NCBI RefSeq assembly: GCF_000611675.1
Contig: NZ_JATV01000008.1
Coordinates: 62,001-126,000, forward strand
Origin: Flavobacterium succinicans LMG 10402
GTDB lineage: Bacteria > Bacteroidota > Bacteroidia > Flavobacteriales > Flavobacteriaceae
Reading direction: 5' to 3'
Length of the DNA stretch: 64,000 bases
Shown here: one piece after another, positions 61,193 to 64,000 of the stretch
Position numbering within the stretch: position 1 is the first letter of the stretch
Layout of the letters: each line of letters opens with the position of its first letter
The notes under the pieces: model-generated
What the model saw: the letters and a program-made list of their open reading frames with translations, nothing else
Database searches by the model: none
Told to the model about the DNA's origin: nothing
Translations under genes and position numbers: made by a program

Positions 61193-61882
61193 ATGCTTTT
61201 AAAAAATATAACCGATGTCTTTTTTGATTTAGATCACACGCTTTGGGATTTTGACAAAAATTCTGAGATGGCTTTTGATGCTATTTTTAAAAAAAATCAT
61301 CCTGATATAGATACAACTTTATTTATAGAAAAATATATTCCAATTAATCAAGCATGTTGGAAATTGTATCAAAAAGATCAAATTTCGCATAATCAATTGC
61401 GTTATGACCGTTTGAAATTGTCATTTGATGCCATGGATTATGCCATTTCTGACGCTGCAATTCATCAAATGGCAATTGACTATATTGAGTTGTTACCCGA
61501 AAATAATTTTTTATTCGAAGGAACTATTGATATTTTAGAATACTTGCATAAAAAATACACCTTGCATATTATTACCAATGGCTTTGCTGATGTTCAGGAT
61601 AAAAAAGTTAGAAATTCTAATTTAGAAATTTACTTTAAAACTATTACCAATTCAGAAATGGCAGGTGTTAAGAAGCCGAATCCTATTATTTTTGAGCATG
61701 CTCTAGATGTAGCAAACACTAAAAAAGAGTATAGTGTAATGATTGGTGATTGCCTCGATGCTGATGTAAATGGAGCCCTCAATGCAGGTTTGGCGGCTAT
61801 ATTTTTTAATCCCAGCCAAGTGATTGTTAGTTCCGAAATCTTGCAAATAAAACAATTGTTAGAATTGAAAAATTTCTTGTAA
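61193..61882 (+). CDS. YjjG-like HAD-family nucleotidase
   Basis: A 229-aa haloacid-dehalogenase-type phosphatase. DVFFDLDHTLWDFD supplies the nucleophile Asp, TNGFAD the second motif, and MIGDCLDADVNGA the metal-binding fourth motif. It resembles YjjG, which hydrolyses non-canonical pyrimidine nucleotides. The ATG at 61193 is preferred; a longer frame overlaps the RES gene. Confidence 0.9.
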   Translation: MLLKNITDVFFDLDHTLWDFDKNSEMAFDAIFKKNHPDIDTTLFIEKYIPINQACWKLYQKDQISHNQLRYDRLKLSFDAMDYAISDAAIHQMAIDYIELLPENNFLFEGTIDILEYLHKKYTLHIITNGFADVQDKKVRNSNLEIYFKTITNSEMAGVKKPNPIIFEHALDVANTKKEYSVMIGDCLDADVNGALNAGLAAIFFNPSQVIVSSEILQIKQLLELKNFL

Positions 61883-61897
61883 ATTTATAAAATTAGT

Positions 61898-61922
61898 AAT
61901 GAGGTTTTTTCCTCATTTTTTA
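61898..61922 (+). terminator. Terminator after the YjjG-like gene
   Basis: AATGAGG pairs with CCTCATT around a T-rich loop, followed by TTTTTA. Confidence 0.7.
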
Positions 61923-61933
61923 CCCTAAAAATA

Positions 61934-62695
61934 ATGATAATGAAAGTACGTTTTTTATTTCTTTTTGCACTTTTTACTAGTGTTGCTTTTGCCCAATCCA
62001 TTAATAATTTTAAAGCCGTTATTGTTCCTTTGAAATTTGATTTTCAAAAAAATAAAAACGAGTATCGATTGTCAACGATGACTAAGCATAATTTGTCTAA
62101 AGCTGGTTTTGAAGTGTATTATAATGAAGAGCCAAATTCTTATGATAAATGTAGTTTATTGTATGTAGATGTCATTAATTTAAAATCATTTTTAGCCACT
62201 AAGATGTATTTTGTGCTAAAAGATTGTAATGGAAAAGAAATATTTAGATCAGCAACTGGCTATTCAAAAGAAAAAGAGTATCCGTTGGCTTATAAAGAGG
62301 TTTTAGAGGAAGCTTTTGCTTCTTTGTATGCTCGTAATTATAAATACGAGGGTAGTACTGCGGTGGTGGACTTGAATCCTAGTACTTCAAACGTTGCAGT
62401 ACCAGCACCTATAGTTGCAACAAGTGCTGTTGTGCCTGCTGTCGTACCGATTTCTACAACTGCTGCTGCTGCAGGAGCAGAGGTGTATTATGCTCAACCT
62501 ACAAGTAATGGATATCAATTGGTTGATACTACACCAAAAGTGATTATGAAATTATATAAAACCTCTAAGAGCGATTATTTTACAGCAATAAAAGGAAACG
62601 TGCAAGGGGTTTTGTTTTTAAAAGACAATAATTGGTTTTTTGAATACTATCAAAATGAACAACTAATGTCTGAAAAAATAGCGATTAAGTTTTAG
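61934..62695 (+). CDS. Exported protein of unknown function
   Basis: A 253-aa protein with a signal peptide (residues 1-20, FTSVAFAQS). The first domain (about 21-135) contains alternating strands and VDVINLKSFLATKMYFVLKD; a proline/alanine/valine-rich linker follows (about 145-185), then a short C-terminal domain ending YQNEQLMSEKIAIKF. I do not recognise the family. A second ATG at 61940 is equally possible. It ends at a strong terminator. Confidence 0.75.
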   Translation: MIMKVRFLFLFALFTSVAFAQSINNFKAVIVPLKFDFQKNKNEYRLSTMTKHNLSKAGFEVYYNEEPNSYDKCSLLYVDVINLKSFLATKMYFVLKDCNGKEIFRSATGYSKEKEYPLAYKEVLEEAFASLYARNYKYEGSTAVVDLNPSTSNVAVPAPIVATSAVVPAVVPISTTAAAAGAEVYYAQPTSNGYQLVDTTPKVIMKLYKTSKSDYFTAIKGNVQGVLFLKDNNWFFEYYQNEQLMSEKIAIKF

Positions 62696-62724
62696 TTAGT
62701 TTAGAATACCAACCGAACAAATAA

Positions 62725-62764
62725 AAAAACGAGAATGCTGATTAATCAAAGCATTCTCGTTTTT
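62725..62764. terminator. Bidirectional terminator before rarA
   Basis: AAAAACGAGAATGCT and AGCATTCTCGTTTTT form a perfect 15-bp stem with a 10-base loop between convergent genes. Confidence 0.92.
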
Positions 62765-62805
62765 GTTTTATTTTATTTACTTCTAACCTCTAACTTCTAA
62801 CCTCA

Positions 62806-64000
62806 TTAGTATCCATACTTCTCCTTCCATCTATTCTTCAAAAACTCTCGGATACTATTTTCTCTCGAATTATTACCAGGAACATAAATAGGCGTGTTGC
62901 TTAGCGCGTCAGGAAGGAATTCTTGTTCGGCAAAATTGTTCGCGTAATCGTGTGAATATTTGTATTCTTCACCATAGCCCAATTCCTTCATTAATTTCGT
63001 TGGAGCGTTTCTTAAGTGCAAGGGTACAGGCAAATCTCCCGTTTGTTTTACGATTTGTTGAGCGGTGCCAATGGCCATATACGAAGCGTTACTTTTTGGG
63101 GAAGTTGCCAAATATACCGCACACTGACTCAAAATAATGCGACTCTCAGGGTAGCCAATCGTAGCCACCGCTTGAAAAGTATTATTAGCCATAATAAATG
63201 CCGTCGGATTAGCATTACCAATGTCTTCACTTGCCAAAATCAACATCCGTCTGGCAATGAATTTAACATCTTCGCCGCCTTCAATCATTCGTGCCAACCA
63301 ATATACCGCTCCATTGGGGTCACTCCCTCGAATCGATTTTATAAAAGCGGAAACAATGTCATAATGTTGTTCTCCCGTCTTGTCATACAACACTGTGTTT
63401 TGTTGCACCAATTCCAAAACCCGCTCATTGGTAATAATAATCGGTTCCGAGGCCGAGGCATTGACCACCAATTCAAAAATATTAAGCAGTTTTCTACCAT
63501 CGCCTCCAGATAATCGCAGCAAAGCTTCGGTTTCTTTTAACTCAATTTTTTTGCTGGCCAAAATGGCGTCCGCTTGCATCGCTCTTTCCAGCAGAGATTC
63601 TAAATCTTCTTTGGTAAAAGCATTCAAAATATACACTTGACAACGCGATAACAACGCGGGAATCACCTCAAAACTCGGATTTTCAGTCGTAGCACCAATC
63701 AAAGTAATCCATCCTTTTTCCACCGCCGCCAAAAGCGAATCTTGTTGCGATTTACTAAACCGGTGAATCTCATCAATAAATAAAATTGGATTTTTAGCCG
63801 TAAACAATCCGCCACTTTGTTTGGCTTTTTCAATCACATCCCGAATGTCCTTCACCCCAGAATTGATAGCACTCAATTCATAAAAAGGTCGTTTAGATTC
63901 CTGTGCAATAATCTGCGCCAACGTAGTTTTTCCAGTACCCGGCGGTCCCCACAATAGCAGCGAGGGGATGATTCCGTTCTTAATTTGTTGCGTCAACGAG
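62806..64000 (-). CDS. rarA: Replication-associated recombination protein A, partial
   Basis: A AAA+ ATPase acting at stalled replication forks. The visible 398 codons start within the family's N-terminal region ([20 protein letters not shown], with Walker [10 protein letters not shown]), continue with Walker [10 protein letters not shown] and sensor [11 protein letters not shown], and end with the tetramerisation domain ([19 protein letters not shown]). The true start lies beyond 64000; about 30 residues are missing. The convergent neighbour is separated by a terminator. Confidence 0.95.
   Translation of the reverse strand, partial: SLTQQIKNGIIPSLLLWGPPGTGKTTLAQIIAQESKRPFYELSAINSGVKDIRDVIEKAKQSGGLFTAKNPILFIDEIHRFSKSQQDSLLAAVEKGWITLIGATTENPSFEVIPALLSRCQVYILNAFTKEDLESLLERAMQADAILASKKIELKETEALLRLSGGDGRKLLNIFELVVNASASEPIIITNERVLELVQQNTVLYDKTGEQHYDIVSAFIKSIRGSDPNGAVYWLARMIEGGEDVKFIARRMLILASEDIGNANPTAFIMANNTFQAVATIGYPESRIILSQCAVYLATSPKSNASYMAIGTAQQIVKQTGDLPVPLHLRNAPTKLMKELGYGEEYKYSHDYANNFAEQEFLPDALSNTPIYVPGNNSRENSIREFLKNRWKEKYGY

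Overview
The window looks like chromosomal DNA of a gliding Bacteroidetes bacterium, most likely Flavobacterium or a close relative. The reasons are the adjacent gliding genes gldB-gldC downstream of nadE, promoters of the Bacteroidetes type (TAnnTTTG -7 boxes, often only 3-4 bases before the start codon), low GC, no Shine-Dalgarno pattern, and short dispersed elements typical of flavobacterial intergenic DNA. This assignment is inferred from gene content; no rRNA is present.

Layout. 0-24 kb is mostly housekeeping: a LuxR-type response regulator, nadE, gldBC, tRNA-Val, folC, an exbB-exbD pair convergent with a glycine-rich TonB, a Glu/Leu-type dehydrogenase, a TetR regulator between two identical operators, an acyl-CoA dehydrogenase, a Crp/Fnr regulator, a peroxiredoxin-like protein, an SDR, a SprT-like protein, manC, an Mla-type lipid ABC transporter, a glycosyltransferase, a methyltransferase-like protein, a KAS III-like enzyme and gcvP. 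From 39 to 64 kb: a flotillin, a DUF4143 ATPase with a large RES-like protein, dcp, purE-purK, hpt, adk, a CorC-type protein, obg, an S46 peptidase, a glycosyltransferase with an LpxH-like phosphoesterase, mpl, a DUF1287 protein, radC, a RES-type toxin-antitoxin pair, a YjjG-like phosphatase and rarA (cut by the window edge).

The unusual part is 24.7-39.1 kb, an apparently dedicated biosynthetic island on the + strand. It encodes a GT2 glycosyltransferase, a GT11-like glycosyltransferase, a tyrosinase (type-3 copper) coupled to a DUF2182 membrane protein, an unrecognised 219-aa protein, two very similar short peptides (59 and 56 aa, DUF1843-like), a terminator, a radical SAM/SPASM enzyme with an extra C-terminal zinc ribbon, a DOT1-like methyltransferase, a second GT2, a possible heme-oxygenase-like di-metal protein, a circularly permuted ATP-grasp-like protein, a third GT2 (paralogue of the second) and a PaaK-like adenylate-forming enzyme. 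Diverged copies of one ~250-bp leader precede both the tyrosinase gene and the 219-aa gene, tying the two halves into one regulon. The simplest reading is a peptide-modification (RiPP-like) pathway combined with tyrosine/catechol oxidation, amide or ester bond formation and glycosylation. The product is unknown and this reading is inference.

Several non-coding features also stand out: a ~140-bp dispersed element in two copies whose arms change sequence but keep pairing, a second REP-like element with exchangeable hairpins, C-rich mini-hairpins that supply stop codons and an N-terminal extension of Mpl, perfect 20-bp palindromes, and an inverted repeat bracketing the promoter of the toxin-antitoxin operon.
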